The translations under genes and the position numbers were made by a program. This document shows, one piece after another, positions 9,605 through 20,801 of a DNA stretch of 64,000 bases. This DNA comes from Nitrobacter hamburgensis X14 (lineage in GTDB: Bacteria; Pseudomonadota; Alphaproteobacteria; Rhizobiales; Xanthobacteraceae): NCBI RefSeq assembly GCF_000013885.1, contig NC_007964.1, positions 2,466,001-2,530,000 on the forward strand, in the 5' to 3' direction. The notes under the pieces are model-generated. The model searched no databases. It had not been told where the DNA came from and saw only the letters and a program-made list of their open reading frames with translations. Every line of letters starts with the position of its first letter. Position 1 is the stretch's first letter.

Positions 9605-9681
9605 TGGTAGGCGGCGAGAGATTCGAACTCCCGACCCTCTCGGTGTAAACGAGATGCTCTAACCAGCTGAGCTAGCCGCCC
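9605..9681 (-). tRNA. tRNA-Val (TAC)
   Basis: A 77-nt cloverleaf on the minus strand. Acceptor GGGCGGC pairs with GCCGCCT (one G-T pair), discriminator A, CCA encoded. The D-arm AGCTCAGCTGGTTAGAGC and T-arm GGGAGTTCGAATCTC are canonical. The anticodon stem TCTCG/CGAGA encloses loop TTTACAC, giving anticodon TAC for valine. Confidence 0.97.
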
Positions 9682-9858
9682 TCGCCTCCTGTTTAGCTCT
9701 GACGCGCCCCTGCATGCAAGCCGCCACCGGTCGCAGTTGCAGCGCGGGTTCATCGGCAACGTCTCGCAGATCGATCTTCGCGCGAAAGCCAGGAATCCGA
9801 AGCCGCATCGTCCGTCGATACCCCGCGATCACCGGCAGGCATAATCGGCCCATAGCGC

Positions 9859-9886
9859 AAACGGCGCCCTCTCAGGGGCGCCGTTT
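9859..9886 (-). terminator. lon: Terminator-like hairpin downstream of lon
   Basis: An inverted repeat AAACGGCGCCC ... GGGCGCCGTTT with a 6-base loop lies 20 bp beyond the lon stop codon. It is GC-rich and ends in a short T run on the minus strand. This fits an intrinsic terminator, though the T tract is only three bases. Confidence 0.7.
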
Positions 9887-9906
9887 CGTTGGTTAGCTTA
9901 AGACGT

Positions 9907-12330
9907 TCAGTGCGCGGTCAGACCGCCGGCAGCCTCGTCAGTCGCATCGCCGACCGGAAGCTTGGGATCCTCCTCCCAAACGATCGGCTTCGGCGGCCGC
10001 ACCAGCGCCCTGCTGATCACCTCGTCCATCCGCGCGACCGGAATGATGTCCAGTCCACCCTTGATGGCGTCGGAGATCTCCGTCAGATCCTTGGCATTTT
10101 CGTCGGGAATCAGCACCGTCTTGATGCCGCCTCGCGCCGCAGCCAGGAGCTTCTCCTTCAGGCCGCCGATCGGCAACACCCTGCCGCGCAGCGTGATCTC
10201 GCCCGTCATCGCGATGTCGTGCCGGATCGGAATTCCGGTCAGCACCGACACGATCGTCGTTGCCATCGCCACGCCGGCCGAAGGACCATCCTTCGGAGTA
10301 GCTCCTTCGGGAACATGGACGTGGATATCGCGCCGCTCGAACAGCGGCGGCTCGATCCCGAAGGTGATCGCGCGCGAGCGGACATAGGACGCCGCCGCCG
10401 AGATCGATTCCTTCATCACGTCGCGCAGGTTGCCGGTGACCGTCATGCGCCCCTTGCCGGGCATCATCACACTTTCGATCGTCAGCAACTCGCCTCCGAC
10501 GTCGGTCCACGCCAACCCGGTCACCACGCCGACCTGATCGTCGCTTTCGATCTCGCCGTAGCGATACTTCGGCACTCCGAGAAATTCCTCGACAGCCTTC
10601 TCGGTGACCTTGACCGACTTCCTCTTCGACAGCATCAGCTCCTTCACCGCCTTGCGGGCAAGCGTGGAGAGTTCGCGCTGCAGGTTTCGCACGCCCGCTT
10701 CGCGGGTGTAGCGACGGATGATGAGCAGAAGCGAGTCGTCATCGATCGACCACTCCTTCGAATCCAGGCCGTGCTTGGTGAGCGAGTTCGGAATGAGATG
10801 CTTGCGGGCGATCTCGACCTTCTCGTTCTCGGTGTAGCCGGCAATCCGGATGATCTCCATGCGATCCATCAACGGTCCGGGAATATTCAGCGTATTCGCG
10901 GTCGTGAGGAACATCACGTTGGACAGATCGTAATCGACCTCCAGATAGTGGTCGTTGAAGGTCGAATTCTGCTCGGGATCGAGAACCTCAAGCAGGGCCG
11001 ACGACGGATCGCCGCGGAAATCGGCGCCCATCTTGTCGATCTCGTCCAGCAGAAATAGCGGATTCGAAGTCTTGGCCTTGCGCATCGACTGGATGATCTT
11101 GCCGGGCATCGAACCGATATAGGTCCGACGGTGACCGCGAATCTCCGCCTCGTCGCGCACGCCGCCGAGCGACACGCGCACGAATTCGCGGCCGGTCGCC
11201 CGCGCGATCGACTTGCCGAGCGAGGTCTTGCCGACGCCGGGCGGACCGACGAGGCACAGGATCGGTCCGGTCAGCTTGTTGGCGCGCGACTGCACCGCGA
11301 GATACTCGACGATACGGTCCTTGACCTTCTCAAGCCCGTAGTGGTCGGCGTCCAGCACTTCCTGCGCGGCATTTAGATCCTTCTTGACCTTGGACTTCTT
11401 GCCCCACGGAATCGATATCAGCCAATCGAGATAGTTGCGCACCACGGTGGCTTCGGCCGACATCGGAGACATCTGCCGCAGCTTCTTCAGCTCGTGCTGG
11501 GCCTTCTCGCGAGCTTCCTTCGAGAGCTTGGTCTTGGCGATCTTCTCTTCCAGGTCGGCGAGTTCGTCGCGACCCTCGTCGTCGCCGAGTTCCTTCTGGA
11601 TCGCCTTCATCTGCTCGTTGAGATAGTACTCGCGCTGGGTCTTCTCCATTTGGCGCTTGACACGCGAGCGGATGCGCTTCTCGACCTGCAAGACCGAAAT
11701 CTCGCTCTCCATCAGACCGAGCACCTTTTCCAGGCGCGCCGTAGCCGACAGCGTTTCCAGGATGCCCTGACGATCCGCGATCTTGGCGGCGAGGTGCGAA
11801 GCCACGGTATCGCCGAGCTTGGCGAAATCCGTGATCGCCTGCACAACACCCACGACCTCGGGCGAGATCTTCTTGTTCAGCTTCACATAGCTTTCGAAAT
11901 CCGACACGACCGAACGCGCCAACGCTTCGGCTTCGACGCTGCTGGTGTCGGTATCGGCCAGCGCGACGGCTTCGGCCTCATAGTAATCGGTGCGGTCGGA
12001 ATATTTGGTGACGCGCGCGCGATCCAATCCCTCGACCAGCACCTTCACTGTGCCGTCGGGAAGCTTCAGCAGTTGCAACACGCTGGCGAGCGTCCCGATT
12101 TTATAGATCGAATCCGGCTCAGGATCGTCATCCGACGCGTTCTTCTGCGTCGCCAACATGATCAGCGCATCGTTCTTCATGACCTCTTCGAGCGCCTTGA
12201 TCGATTTCTCGCGGCCGACGAACAGCGGCACGATCATATGCGGGAAAACGACGATGTCGCGAAGCGGCAGCACCGCGTAAGTATGGCTTTCTCCGTGAAC
12301 GATAGCTGGCCTGGGTTTTGAGGCGGTCAT
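9907..12330 (-). CDS. lon: ATP-dependent protease La
   Basis: An 807-residue Lon protease that degrades misfolded and regulatory proteins. Domain order is typical: N-terminal substrate-binding LON domain (YAVLPLRDIVVFPHMIVPLFVGR), coiled-coil segment, AAA+ module with Walker A GPPGVGKTSLGKS and Walker B PLFLLDEIDKMG, and C-terminal S16 peptidase with the Ser-containing motif PKDGPSAG and the catalytic Lys in GGLKEKLLAAARGG. The start at 12330 (MTASKPRPAIVHG) is chosen because AAGGAAC lies just upstream; the frame extends 21 codons further without similarity. It lies directly downstream of clpX on the same strand, a conserved alphaproteobacterial arrangement. Confidence 0.98.
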   Translation of the reverse strand: MTASKPRPAIVHGESHTYAVLPLRDIVVFPHMIVPLFVGREKSIKALEEVMKNDALIMLATQKNASDDDPEPDSIYKIGTLASVLQLLKLPDGTVKVLVEGLDRARVTKYSDRTDYYEAEAVALADTDTSSVEAEALARSVVSDFESYVKLNKKISPEVVGVVQAITDFAKLGDTVASHLAAKIADRQGILETLSATARLEKVLGLMESEISVLQVEKRIRSRVKRQMEKTQREYYLNEQMKAIQKELGDDEGRDELADLEEKIAKTKLSKEAREKAQHELKKLRQMSPMSAEATVVRNYLDWLISIPWGKKSKVKKDLNAAQEVLDADHYGLEKVKDRIVEYLAVQSRANKLTGPILCLVGPPGVGKTSLGKSIARATGREFVRVSLGGVRDEAEIRGHRRTYIGSMPGKIIQSMRKAKTSNPLFLLDEIDKMGADFRGDPSSALLEVLDPEQNSTFNDHYLEVDYDLSNVMFLTTANTLNIPGPLMDRMEIIRIAGYTENEKVEIARKHLIPNSLTKHGLDSKEWSIDDDSLLLIIRRYTREAGVRNLQRELSTLARKAVKELMLSKRKSVKVTEKAVEEFLGVPKYRYGEIESDDQVGVVTGLAWTDVGGELLTIESVMMPGKGRMTVTGNLRDVMKESISAAASYVRSRAITFGIEPPLFERRDIHVHVPEGATPKDGPSAGVAMATTIVSVLTGIPIRHDIAMTGEITLRGRVLPIGGLKEKLLAAARGGIKTVLIPDENAKDLTEISDAIKGGLDIIPVARMDEVISRALVRPPKPIVWEEDPKLPVGDATDEAAGGLTAH

Positions 12331-12646
12331 GGCCTTGTTCCTTTTGTTGCGCCCCCTTGTACGCAGCCCGCAGATCGCGCGCAACCGCCACAAGGTGCCG
12401 AGTTTTCCGGAGAAGAATGGGCCTTTTGCGAACCGATGGCCTCACCTGCCCTGGGTTGTGAAACAGCGAACGCACATGCGTCGCCGCCGACAGCATTAGG
12501 TGGCCATCGACCGCCAGCGTGTCAAGTCGAGGAAAGCGGCGACTTCCAGGGACTACAAGACTGTCATTTGTACAGCCGGCTGCCGCCGCGCGGAACGACC
12601 GGCAGCAACGCTTCGCGGCGACGGGAGCGCGCCAGGGACGCCTCGA
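12331..12646. other. Intergenic region between clpX and lon
   Basis: A 316-bp gap between the clpX stop and the lon start, both on the minus strand. It should carry the lon promoter. I looked for a heat-shock (sigma-32-type) element and saw none that was convincing. No small gene or RNA is evident. Confidence 0.5.
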
Positions 12647-13921
12647 TCAGGCGCTGGCGCTGGTCTCGCTCGCGCGATCCGAGCGATCGGCGTAAATGTA
12701 CAGCGGCCGCGCGGTTCCCTCAACCACTTCGCGCGAGATCACGACCTCCTCGACCCCTTCCAGACCCGGAAGATCGAACATGGTCTCGAGCAGGATGCTC
12801 TCGAGAATCGAACGCAACCCGCGCGCGCCGGTCTTGCGCTCGATCGCCTTGCGTGCGATCGCACCCAGCGCCTCGTCGGCGAACGTCAGTTCGATGTTCT
12901 CCATCTCGAACAGCCGCTGATACTGTTTCACCAGCGCATTCTTCGGGTCGGTCAGGATCTTCTTCAGCGACGCCTCGTCGAGATCCTCGAGCGTAGCGAC
13001 GACGGGCAGACGCCCGACGAATTCCGGGATGAGGCCGTACTTCAGCAAATCCTCCGGCTCGACATGCCTGAAGATTTCACCGGTGCGGCGATCTTCCGGT
13101 GCGAGCACCTGCGCGGCGAAACCGATCGACGTGGTCCGCCCGCGCGCGGAGATGATCTTCTCGAGACCGGAGAACGCGCCGCCGCAGATGAACAGAATAT
13201 TCGTCGTATCGACCTGCAGGAACTCCTGCTGCGGGTGCTTGCGCCCTCCCTGCGGCGGCACGCTCGCAACCGTGCCTTCCATGATCTTCAACAATGCCTG
13301 CTGCACGCCCTCGCCCGATACATCACGCGTGATCGAGGGATTGTCGGACTTGCGCGAAATCTTATCGATCTCGTCGATATAGACGATACCGCGCTGCGCA
13401 CGCTCGACATTATAGTCCGCGGACTGCAACAGCTTCAGAATGATATTTTCGACATCCTCGCCGACATAGCCGGCTTCGGTCAGCGTCGTCGCATCCGCCA
13501 TCGTAAACGGAACATCGAGGATCCGCGCCAGCGTCTGCGCAAGCAGCGTCTTGCCGGACCCGGTCGGGCCGATCAGCAGGATGTTCGACTTCGCGAGTTC
13601 GACGTCGTTGTGCTTGGTCTGATGATTGAGCCGCTTGTAGTGATTGTGGACCGCGACCGAGAGCACCTTCTTGGCATGGCCTTGCCCGATGACGTAGTCG
13701 TCCAGGACCTTGCAGATTTCCTTCGGGGTCGGAATGCCGTCGCGCGATTTCACCAGCGAGGATTTGTTCTCCTCGCGAATGATATCCATGCAGAGTTCAA
13801 CGCATTCGTCACAGATAAATACGGTGGGCCCCGCAATCAGCTTGCGTACTTCGTGCTGACTCTTGCCGCAAAACGAACAATACAGCGTGTTCTTGGAGTC
13901 GCCCGTACCGACCTTACTCAT
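12647..13921 (-). CDS. clpX: ATP-dependent Clp protease ATP-binding subunit ClpX
   Basis: A 424-residue AAA+ unfoldase that feeds substrates into ClpP. The N-terminal zinc-binding domain has its four cysteines in [10 protein letters not shown] and ICDECVELC. Walker A GPTGSGKT, Walker [10 protein letters not shown], the pore loop YVGED and the IGF-type ClpP-binding region near [11 protein letters not shown] are present. The C-terminal [12 protein letters not shown] block is standard. Gene order clpP-clpX-lon on the minus strand matches relatives. The ATG at 13921 starts [20 protein letters not shown], the usual family start. Confidence 0.98.
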   Translation of the reverse strand: MSKVGTGDSKNTLYCSFCGKSQHEVRKLIAGPTVFICDECVELCMDIIREENKSSLVKSRDGIPTPKEICKVLDDYVIGQGHAKKVLSVAVHNHYKRLNHQTKHNDVELAKSNILLIGPTGSGKTLLAQTLARILDVPFTMADATTLTEAGYVGEDVENIILKLLQSADYNVERAQRGIVYIDEIDKISRKSDNPSITRDVSGEGVQQALLKIMEGTVASVPPQGGRKHPQQEFLQVDTTNILFICGGAFSGLEKIISARGRTTSIGFAAQVLAPEDRRTGEIFRHVEPEDLLKYGLIPEFVGRLPVVATLEDLDEASLKKILTDPKNALVKQYQRLFEMENIELTFADEALGAIARKAIERKTGARGLRSILESILLETMFDLPGLEGVEEVVISREVVEGTARPLYIYADRSDRASETSASA

Positions 13922-14346
13922 TCCTGTCTCCGTCCGCCGTTCGGTCTCGCCTGTCCGTCTGCTCGCCTGCTTCGTTCCGGCACATCCGGGGAAGCAAGGT
14001 TACATATGAGCAAAGTCCGTACCAGGAAAGACCCTGCGCTCTCAATCTCGCGCGAATCGCGGCTAGTTCGATTCTCCTGCGCACACTCGCTAGCTGAACT
14101 CAGCTACCGAACCACGATGACCGCCGACTATCAAGAATTCGCTAATCGGCCGGCCTCCCGCACCGTAACAGTAGCGCGATTTGGCTCGACAACGCGACTC
14201 TCTTTGATCAAATTCAGTCCAGCGTTGCGCTATTGTCACGCCAGTCAAGCGGAAACGCCACGAAAAAGGAACTTTTCAGAAAGTATCGCGGCGTGATCGT
14301 CGGCGGTGCCGGGTTGGACCGGATCAACCGGCCCGTTCAGCCCACG
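13922..14346. other. Intergenic region between clpP and clpX
   Basis: A 425-bp gap between clpP and clpX, both transcribed leftward. It should hold a clpX promoter. Open frames crossing it on the plus strand run antisense to clpX and lack start signals. I see no RNA gene or strong hairpin. Confidence 0.5.
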
Positions 14347-14982
14347 CTATGAAGCTTTGGGGGCAGCCGGCTCTTCGGCGCGCTTGTCGATCACCTTGTC
14401 GACAAGGCCGAAATCGCGGGCCATATCGGCGGTGAGGAACTTGTCGCGCTCCAGCGCGTCCTCGATCGCCTTGTAGGTCTGCCCCGTATGCTTGACGTAG
14501 ATCTCGTTGAGCCGCTTCTTGAGATTCAGGATTTCCTGGGCATGCAGCATGATGTCCGTCGCCTGCCCCTGGAAGCCGCCGGAGGGCTGGTGAACCATGA
14601 TGCGCGCGTTCGGCAGTGCATGCCGCATATCCTTTTCGCCGGCAGCCAGCAGCAACGAGCCCATCGACGCGGCCTGTCCGGTACACAACGTTGCGACCGG
14701 CGGACGAATGAACTGCATCGTGTCGTAGATCGCGAGCCCCGATGTCACCACGCCGCCCGGCGAATTGATGTACATCGAGATTTCCTTCTTGGGATTATCG
14801 GCTTCGAGGAACAGAAGCTGCGCGACGACCAGCATCGACATGTTGTCCTCGACCGGCCCGGTCACGAAGATGATGCGCTCCTTCAGCAGCCGGGAAAAGA
14901 TGTCGTAAGCCCTCTCGCCGCGATTGGTCTGCTCGACCACCATCGGCACGAGGTTCATGTAGGTTTCCACTGGATCGCGCAT
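14347..14982 (-). CDS. clpP: ATP-dependent Clp protease proteolytic subunit
   Basis: A 211-residue serine peptidase that forms the tetradecameric ClpP chamber. The catalytic serine is in [14 protein letters not shown] and the histidine in [18 protein letters not shown]; the third triad residue (Asp) lies in the domain around [21 protein letters not shown]. The N-terminal axial-loop sequence [19 protein letters not shown] is complete. The C-terminus is a little longer than in E. coli, with a Pro/Ala tail. It is followed by clpX downstream, and tig lies upstream, the conserved tig-clpP-clpX-lon order. Confidence 0.98.
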   Translation of the reverse strand: MRDPVETYMNLVPMVVEQTNRGERAYDIFSRLLKERIIFVTGPVEDNMSMLVVAQLLFLEADNPKKEISMYINSPGGVVTSGLAIYDTMQFIRPPVATLCTGQAASMGSLLLAAGEKDMRHALPNARIMVHQPSGGFQGQATDIMLHAQEILNLKKRLNEIYVKHTGQTYKAIEDALERDKFLTADMARDFGLVDKVIDKRAEEPAAPKAS

Positions 14983-15315
14983 TGATCACCCAAAAGTTTG
15001 TGTCAGCAGTTAGCGGCGACGGACATCCGGGCCAAAACCGACAATCTTCGGCTTTTCCGGTGCGGACGAACGTCCCGTATGCAGGACTCGGCAAGCACGG
15101 CCCACAGATATGAGCCGATCGCTCGGGCGACAAGGGAGCCGCACCGCAGCGGCCGAACCTAGTGGTCCTTCGATTCGAACATTCGCATCCACTCCACCGT
15201 TCAAGCCGATTCGCAGTGCATAACCTAGCGGTGACGGCGTCGCGACGCTGGTTTCGACCAATATCCTTAATATCCGGCGCGGGCCGGACCCGAGGCCCGA
15301 TCGACGCGCCGCCCG
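14983..15315. other. Intergenic region between tig and clpP
   Basis: A 333-bp gap between the tig stop and the clpP start. It should contain the clpP promoter. No coding sequence, RNA gene or repeat could be supported. Confidence 0.5.
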
Positions 15316-16677
15316 TCAGGCCTCGGTACTGTGCGCCTCGTGATCTTTAAAGAGATCCTCACGAGTCACCTTCTTTTCCGTGACGGTGGCGAGTTCGAGA
15401 ATGAAGTCAACCACCTTGTTTTCGAACAGCGGCGCACGAACCTGAGCCAGGGCCTGGGGGTTTTTCTGATAGTAGCTCCAGATCTCCTTCTCCCGCCCCG
15501 GCGTCTGGCGGGCGCGACTGATCACTGCGCGGTTGATTTCGTCATCCGTGACCTTGATCCCGTTCTTTTCGCCGATATCGGAAAGCACGAGGCTGAGCCG
15601 TACCCGGCGGTCGGCGATCTGGCGATACTCGACCCTGGCGGCCTCTTCGGTAGTATTCTCGTCGGCGAAGGTCTTCTTGTTCGTCTCCATCTCCGTCGTA
15701 ACCGTCTTCCACACCTGTTCGAATTCCTCCTCGACCAGCGACGGCGGCGCATCGAACTTGTGCGTATCGTCGAGGCGGTCGAGCAGCGCGCGCTTGAGAT
15801 GCTGCCTCATCGCGCGGGCAAATTCGGCGCTGAGCTGCTCGCGGACGACTTGCTTCAACTGATCGAGTTCCTCCAGACCGAGCAACTTGGCGAACTCGTC
15901 GTCGATCTTGATGTCCTGCGGTGCCTCGATCAGGCTGGCCTTGGTCTCGAACTCTGCGTCCTTCCCGGCCAGGTCGTTCTCCATATAGTTGCTGGGGAAG
16001 GACGTCTTGACGACGCGAGTCTCGCCGGCGCCGATCCCGACCAACTGCTCTTCGAATCCCGGAATGAGGGCGTTCGATCCGAGCACGACCAGAACGTCAT
16101 CGCTGCTGCCGGCCTCGAACAACTCGCCGTCGATGGTGCCCTTGAACGAGATAGTGACGCGATCGCCATTCTCGGCCTTTGCGCCCTCCGCCCTGGCGGA
16201 GTAGCTGCGGTTCTGATCTGCGATCCGCTTGATGGCCTCGTCGACGTCGGCATCGGAGACATCGACCACCGGCTTTTCGAGGCTGAAAGTCTTGAAGTCC
16301 GCAAGCTCGATCGCCGGCACGACTTCGATCGCCACGCTGTAGCTGAGGTCGGATTTGCCCGCGAGGATATCCTCGATCTCCTTCACCTCCGACGGCATCG
16401 TCACCTTGGGATTACCCGCAAGCTTGAAGCCGCGGTCGGTGGCGATTTGCATATTCGTATCGCGGATCGTGTCCTCAATGGTTTCGATCATGACGGACCG
16501 GCCGTACATCTTCTTGAGATGGCTGACCGGCACCTTGCCAGGACGAAAGCCGTCGAGCTTCACCTTGTCCTTGAGGTCGACCAGCCGCGCATCCGCCTTG
16601 GCCGTGATTTCAGCGGCCGGAATGCTGATCTGGAATTCGTGCCTCAGTCCCTCGGCGAGGGTTTCGTTCACCTGCAT
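15316..16677 (-). CDS. tig: Trigger factor, ribosome-associated chaperone
   Basis: A 453-residue chaperone with prolyl isomerase activity that binds nascent chains at the ribosome exit. Three domains are recognisable: the ribosome-binding N-terminal domain containing the signature [17 protein letters not shown], an FKBP-type isomerase domain (residues about 165-245, [20 protein letters not shown] and [15 protein letters not shown]), and a helical C-terminal domain that forms the chaperone arms. The Glu/Lys-rich end ([19 protein letters not shown]) is usual. It lies upstream of clpP on the same strand. Confidence 0.97.
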   Translation of the reverse strand: MQVNETLAEGLRHEFQISIPAAEITAKADARLVDLKDKVKLDGFRPGKVPVSHLKKMYGRSVMIETIEDTIRDTNMQIATDRGFKLAGNPKVTMPSEVKEIEDILAGKSDLSYSVAIEVVPAIELADFKTFSLEKPVVDVSDADVDEAIKRIADQNRSYSARAEGAKAENGDRVTISFKGTIDGELFEAGSSDDVLVVLGSNALIPGFEEQLVGIGAGETRVVKTSFPSNYMENDLAGKDAEFETKASLIEAPQDIKIDDEFAKLLGLEELDQLKQVVREQLSAEFARAMRQHLKRALLDRLDDTHKFDAPPSLVEEEFEQVWKTVTTEMETNKKTFADENTTEEAARVEYRQIADRRVRLSLVLSDIGEKNGIKVTDDEINRAVISRARQTPGREKEIWSYYQKNPQALAQVRAPLFENKVVDFILELATVTEKKVTREDLFKDHEAHSTEA

Positions 16678-16827
16678 GGCGTCAATCTTCTTCCGCTTGG
16701 CCCGGCCGGAACGGCCGGATCATTGTCAATCGGTCGATGCGCGGCGAAACGCCTGCATCGGTGTACGGCCGGCATATATCCACCCGGATAGCTGCCTGAA
16801 ATCGTTCTGCTCAAACGCTGTGGCGTT

Positions 16828-16912
<85 letters not shown>

Positions 16913-17161
16913 TACGAGCATCAATCCGGCCTGCGATGCCGAGCATGATGCCGAAAAATGCGCAGCGGCTTTCGGTAGACGTCATGCTCCAACGAGTCGA
17001 GATCGGGCGCACCAACGGCACCGGGCTCCCCCCCCGGTATCATCAACGCGCTCAATGGGGCGGGCTTATAACATGCAGATACCGGTTCGCAGCAAAAAAA
17101 TGGCCGTTCGGCCCGCCGGAGACTGCTGGACAGACCCCCGCGAACATGATCCGCATCGGCA

Positions 17162-18502
17162 ATGACGCGCCGTCCTGTTCAGATCACCCGGAGGCATCTG
17201 CTGGCCGGCTTCGGGGCTGCCGCCGCGGCGGGGCCGGTGGCCGCGATCCACGCGCAATCGCGGCATCCGCAGATACTTGCCTTTGATGCGGCGCCTGCCC
17301 CCCTTTTACTCGGGCCGGATCGACGCGAAACCGCGGTCTGGTCGCTGCGGGCCGACGGGTCCTCGGCAATCCCGCGTTTCCGCCAAAGCGAGGGCATCGA
17401 CCTTGTCATGAACAACGGCCTTCCGGCGCCGCTGGTCCTGAACTGGCACGGGATCGATGGCGTGCCTTCCATCGAGCCGTTGACCGCTCGACGGCCGGCT
17501 TCGCCGGGCAAAACCGACCGCTATTCGCTCCCGTTGAGGCAGGCCGGTACTTTTCTCTGCGATGGTCGCCTCCTCGGAGACGGTCTGGCGCAGCCCTCGC
17601 CCGCACAGGCCCTGATCGTCGAGGAGCGGACGCCGGTCGAGGTCGACCGCGACGAGGTCATGCTGATCGAGGACTGGCGGCTGGACGCCGAAGGGCTTCT
17701 GATCGCTCCCGGTCCCGGAGGAAAGAAGGCAGGAGCCCCAATCTACCTGGTCAACGGAAAGCCCTCGCTCGACCTCACTTTGCGTCCCAACGAACGACTC
17801 AGACTCAGGTTCATCAATGCCTGCCAGCGCAATGTAATTGCTATCGGAATCCAGAATCTGGATGTTCGGGTCATGGCGATCGATAGCCAGCCGGCGGAAC
17901 CGTTTCTGGCCCGCAACGGGCGATTGGTGCTGGCCCCGGGGACCCGGATCGACGCCGTTATCGATGCGACGCTCCCCGCTGGAACGACATCAGCCGTCAC
18001 CCTGCATGACGGCGGCGGCAGTCCGCGACAGATCGTTGGACTGCACATCTCCGCCGACAGTCCCGTTCGGCCTGCACCCTTGCCGGCTCCCGCTCCGTTG
18101 CCGTCCGAGAGCCTGCCGACCCGGCTCGATCTCAAGACTGCGCTGCGCGTCGACATGCCGCTGGCCTCCTCCGGAGGGACTCCGACGTCGTGGGGCCCGC
18201 CGACGCACTTCAGTACGGACTGGACCCCCGCGTTTCGCGCAAAGCGCGGCCGACCCGTGGTGCTCGCGCTGTCCAACCCGGCAGCAATCCCCATGGTGTT
18301 TCATCTGCACGGCCATCACGTCCGTCTGCTCGACCGGCTCGACGACGGGTGGAAGCCGTTCTGGCTGGATACCGTGCTGGTCGATGCCGGGCAGACCCAG
18401 CGTATCGCTTTCGCCGCGGACGTGGCCGGGGCATGGCTGATGGAGGCGATGGCCGTCGAATGGAACGCGCCGCGCCAGGTCCGCTGGTTCGCGGTGGAAT
18501 AG
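17162..18502 (+). CDS. Multicopper oxidase-fold protein lacking most copper ligands
   Basis: A 446-residue exported protein of the multicopper oxidase superfamily. The N-terminus has a twin-arginine signal (ITRRHLLAGFG, residues 8-18). Cupredoxin blocks are recognisable: LVLNWHGIDGVPS (residues 91-103, normally HWHG), GTFLCDGRLLGDG (normally GTFWYHSH), and MVFHLHGHHVRLL near the C-terminus. The last block, GAWLMEAMAVEW, replaces the usual HCHxxxH, so the T1 cysteine and most T2/T3 histidines are missing. FtsP/SufI is a known copper-free member of this fold and is the closest functional model. It stands alone, upstream of convergent nnr. Confidence 0.8.
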   Translation: MTRRPVQITRRHLLAGFGAAAAAGPVAAIHAQSRHPQILAFDAAPAPLLLGPDRRETAVWSLRADGSSAIPRFRQSEGIDLVMNNGLPAPLVLNWHGIDGVPSIEPLTARRPASPGKTDRYSLPLRQAGTFLCDGRLLGDGLAQPSPAQALIVEERTPVEVDRDEVMLIEDWRLDAEGLLIAPGPGGKKAGAPIYLVNGKPSLDLTLRPNERLRLRFINACQRNVIAIGIQNLDVRVMAIDSQPAEPFLARNGRLVLAPGTRIDAVIDATLPAGTTSAVTLHDGGGSPRQIVGLHISADSPVRPAPLPAPAPLPSESLPTRLDLKTALRVDMPLASSGGTPTSWGPPTHFSTDWTPAFRAKRGRPVVLALSNPAAIPMVFHLHGHHVRLLDRLDDGWKPFWLDTVLVDAGQTQRIAFAADVAGAWLMEAMAVEWNAPRQVRWFAVE

Positions 18503-18516
18503 TTCAGTGGAATAGC

Positions 18517-20016
18517 TCAGTAGTCGATCCCGAACCGATCATAGAGCCGCCGCAACACCGCCGGCAGCACCTCCGGCAAATCCTCAGCGATCAGCCCCGG
18601 GCCCGCCTCGTGCCCTGCCTCGCCGTGCATCCAGACGCCGATGCAGGCCGCATCAAAAGCCGGCACGCCCTGCGCCAGCAGCCCGCCGATCATGCCGGAC
18701 AGCACGTCGCCTGAACCTGCCGTGGCCAGCCAGGGCGGGGCGTTGGCCGCGATCGTCGCCCGCCCGTCGGGTGAGGCCACCACTGTATCGGGCCCCTTGA
18801 GCAGGACAATCGCGCCCGAACGTCCGGCCGCGGCGCGCACCCGCTCAAGTTTTGAGCGAAGTGGATGTTTATTGCTCATCTCACTGAAAAGGCGACGGAA
18901 CTCGCCTTCGTGCGGTGTCAGGATAATGTCGGTATTCCCGGTTTCCTTGATGGCCTCGAACAAACGCGCCGGCAGATCGGCAAAACTCGTCAGCGCGTCG
19001 GCGTCGAGCACAAGCGCCGGCTTGGCCGCGAGCGCCGTCAATACGAGCGCGCGGGTCTCCTCCCCAACTCCAGCCCCCGGTCCGATCACGCAGGCATTGA
19101 GGCGCCGGTCCGTCAGGATTTCCGCAAACCCGGCAGCGCCGTTCATGCGCCGAACCATCACGGCAGTCAGCGACGCTGTGTTCGCACCCAGCGCGTCGTC
19201 CGGCGAGAGCACGCTCACAAGCCCGGCTCCGGCCCGCAGCGCGCCGCGCGCCGACAATCGGGCAGCGCCCGTCGAGGTCAGATCGCCGGACACGATGACT
19301 GCGTGTCCTCGCGCATATTTGTGCCCGTCGATACGCGGCACCGGAAACGCGCCTTGCCAGTAATCCGGGATATTCTCGAAGGTTGCGGGACGAATCTTAT
19401 CCAGCACCACATCGGAGATGCCGATGTCGGCAACGCGCACCCGGCCGCAGTGAATTCGGCCGGGCAGCAAGAGATGCGCCGGCTTCTTGCGAAAGAACGT
19501 CACCGTCTCCGTGGCGCGTACAGCGACACCCATGATCGCGCCGGTGGTGCCGTTGATGCCGCTCGGCAGATCGACGCTGAGCACAGGCGCGCCGTTGGCG
19601 TTGATCGCCTCGATCATCGCCTGAGGGTCGCCCGTGACCGGGCGGTTGAGCCCTGCGCCGAACAGCGCGTCGATAATCAACGCGGGCGAGCCGAGCGCGG
19701 ACAGGTCGCAAGGCAGCACCCGCCCTTTCCAGCCCTTCGCCGCGAGCGCGGCATCGCCCTTCAGGCTGTCCCGCCCGCACAGCAGGATAACCGAAACGTC
19801 GTGGCCGCGCGCCGCCAGTTCGGTCGCTGCGACAAATCCGTCCCCGCCGTTATTGCCGCACCCGGCGGCAACCAGGATCGGACCTTGACCGGCGAGGTCG
19901 GTGGCCGCATCCGCCACCGCCTGTCCGGCATGCAACATCAGAGCGAAGCCCGGCGCACCAGCCGCAATAGCAAGCCGGTCAGCCTGCTCCATTTCACCGG
20001 TCGTCAGAATCTCCAT
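18517..20016 (-). CDS. nnr: Bifunctional NAD(P)H-hydrate epimerase / ADP-dependent NAD(P)H-hydrate dehydratase
   Basis: A 499-residue metabolite-repair enzyme that epimerises and then dehydrates damaged NAD(P)HX back to NAD(P)H. The N-terminal YjeF_N epimerase domain (residues 1-210) contains GCGNNGGDGFVAA and the acidic DLPSGINGTTG block. The C-terminal kinase-fold dehydratase (about 225-499) has DADALTSF, ILTPHEGEF and the GSGDVLSGMIGGLLAQG motif that binds ADP. Both halves appear intact. It is convergent with the multicopper oxidase-like gene and diverges from glnB. Confidence 0.95.
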   Translation of the reverse strand: MEILTTGEMEQADRLAIAAGAPGFALMLHAGQAVADAATDLAGQGPILVAAGCGNNGGDGFVAATELAARGHDVSVILLCGRDSLKGDAALAAKGWKGRVLPCDLSALGSPALIIDALFGAGLNRPVTGDPQAMIEAINANGAPVLSVDLPSGINGTTGAIMGVAVRATETVTFFRKKPAHLLLPGRIHCGRVRVADIGISDVVLDKIRPATFENIPDYWQGAFPVPRIDGHKYARGHAVIVSGDLTSTGAARLSARGALRAGAGLVSVLSPDDALGANTASLTAVMVRRMNGAAGFAEILTDRRLNACVIGPGAGVGEETRALVLTALAAKPALVLDADALTSFADLPARLFEAIKETGNTDIILTPHEGEFRRLFSEMSNKHPLRSKLERVRAAAGRSGAIVLLKGPDTVVASPDGRATIAANAPPWLATAGSGDVLSGMIGGLLAQGVPAFDAACIGVWMHGEAGHEAGPGLIAEDLPEVLPAVLRRLYDRFGIDY

Positions 20017-20711
<695 letters not shown>

Positions 20712-20801
20712 ACCCTTTGAGAGCGACATCCACACATCAAGCCATACCAACGGCCGCTTCGCGCTGCCGATCACCACGACCAGCAGAGACAAGGGGTATT
20801 T

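Noticed and set aside
12500..14296. A 598-codon plus-strand open frame antisense to clpX
   Set aside because: clpX is unambiguous on the opposite strand and the antisense frame has no features of its own.
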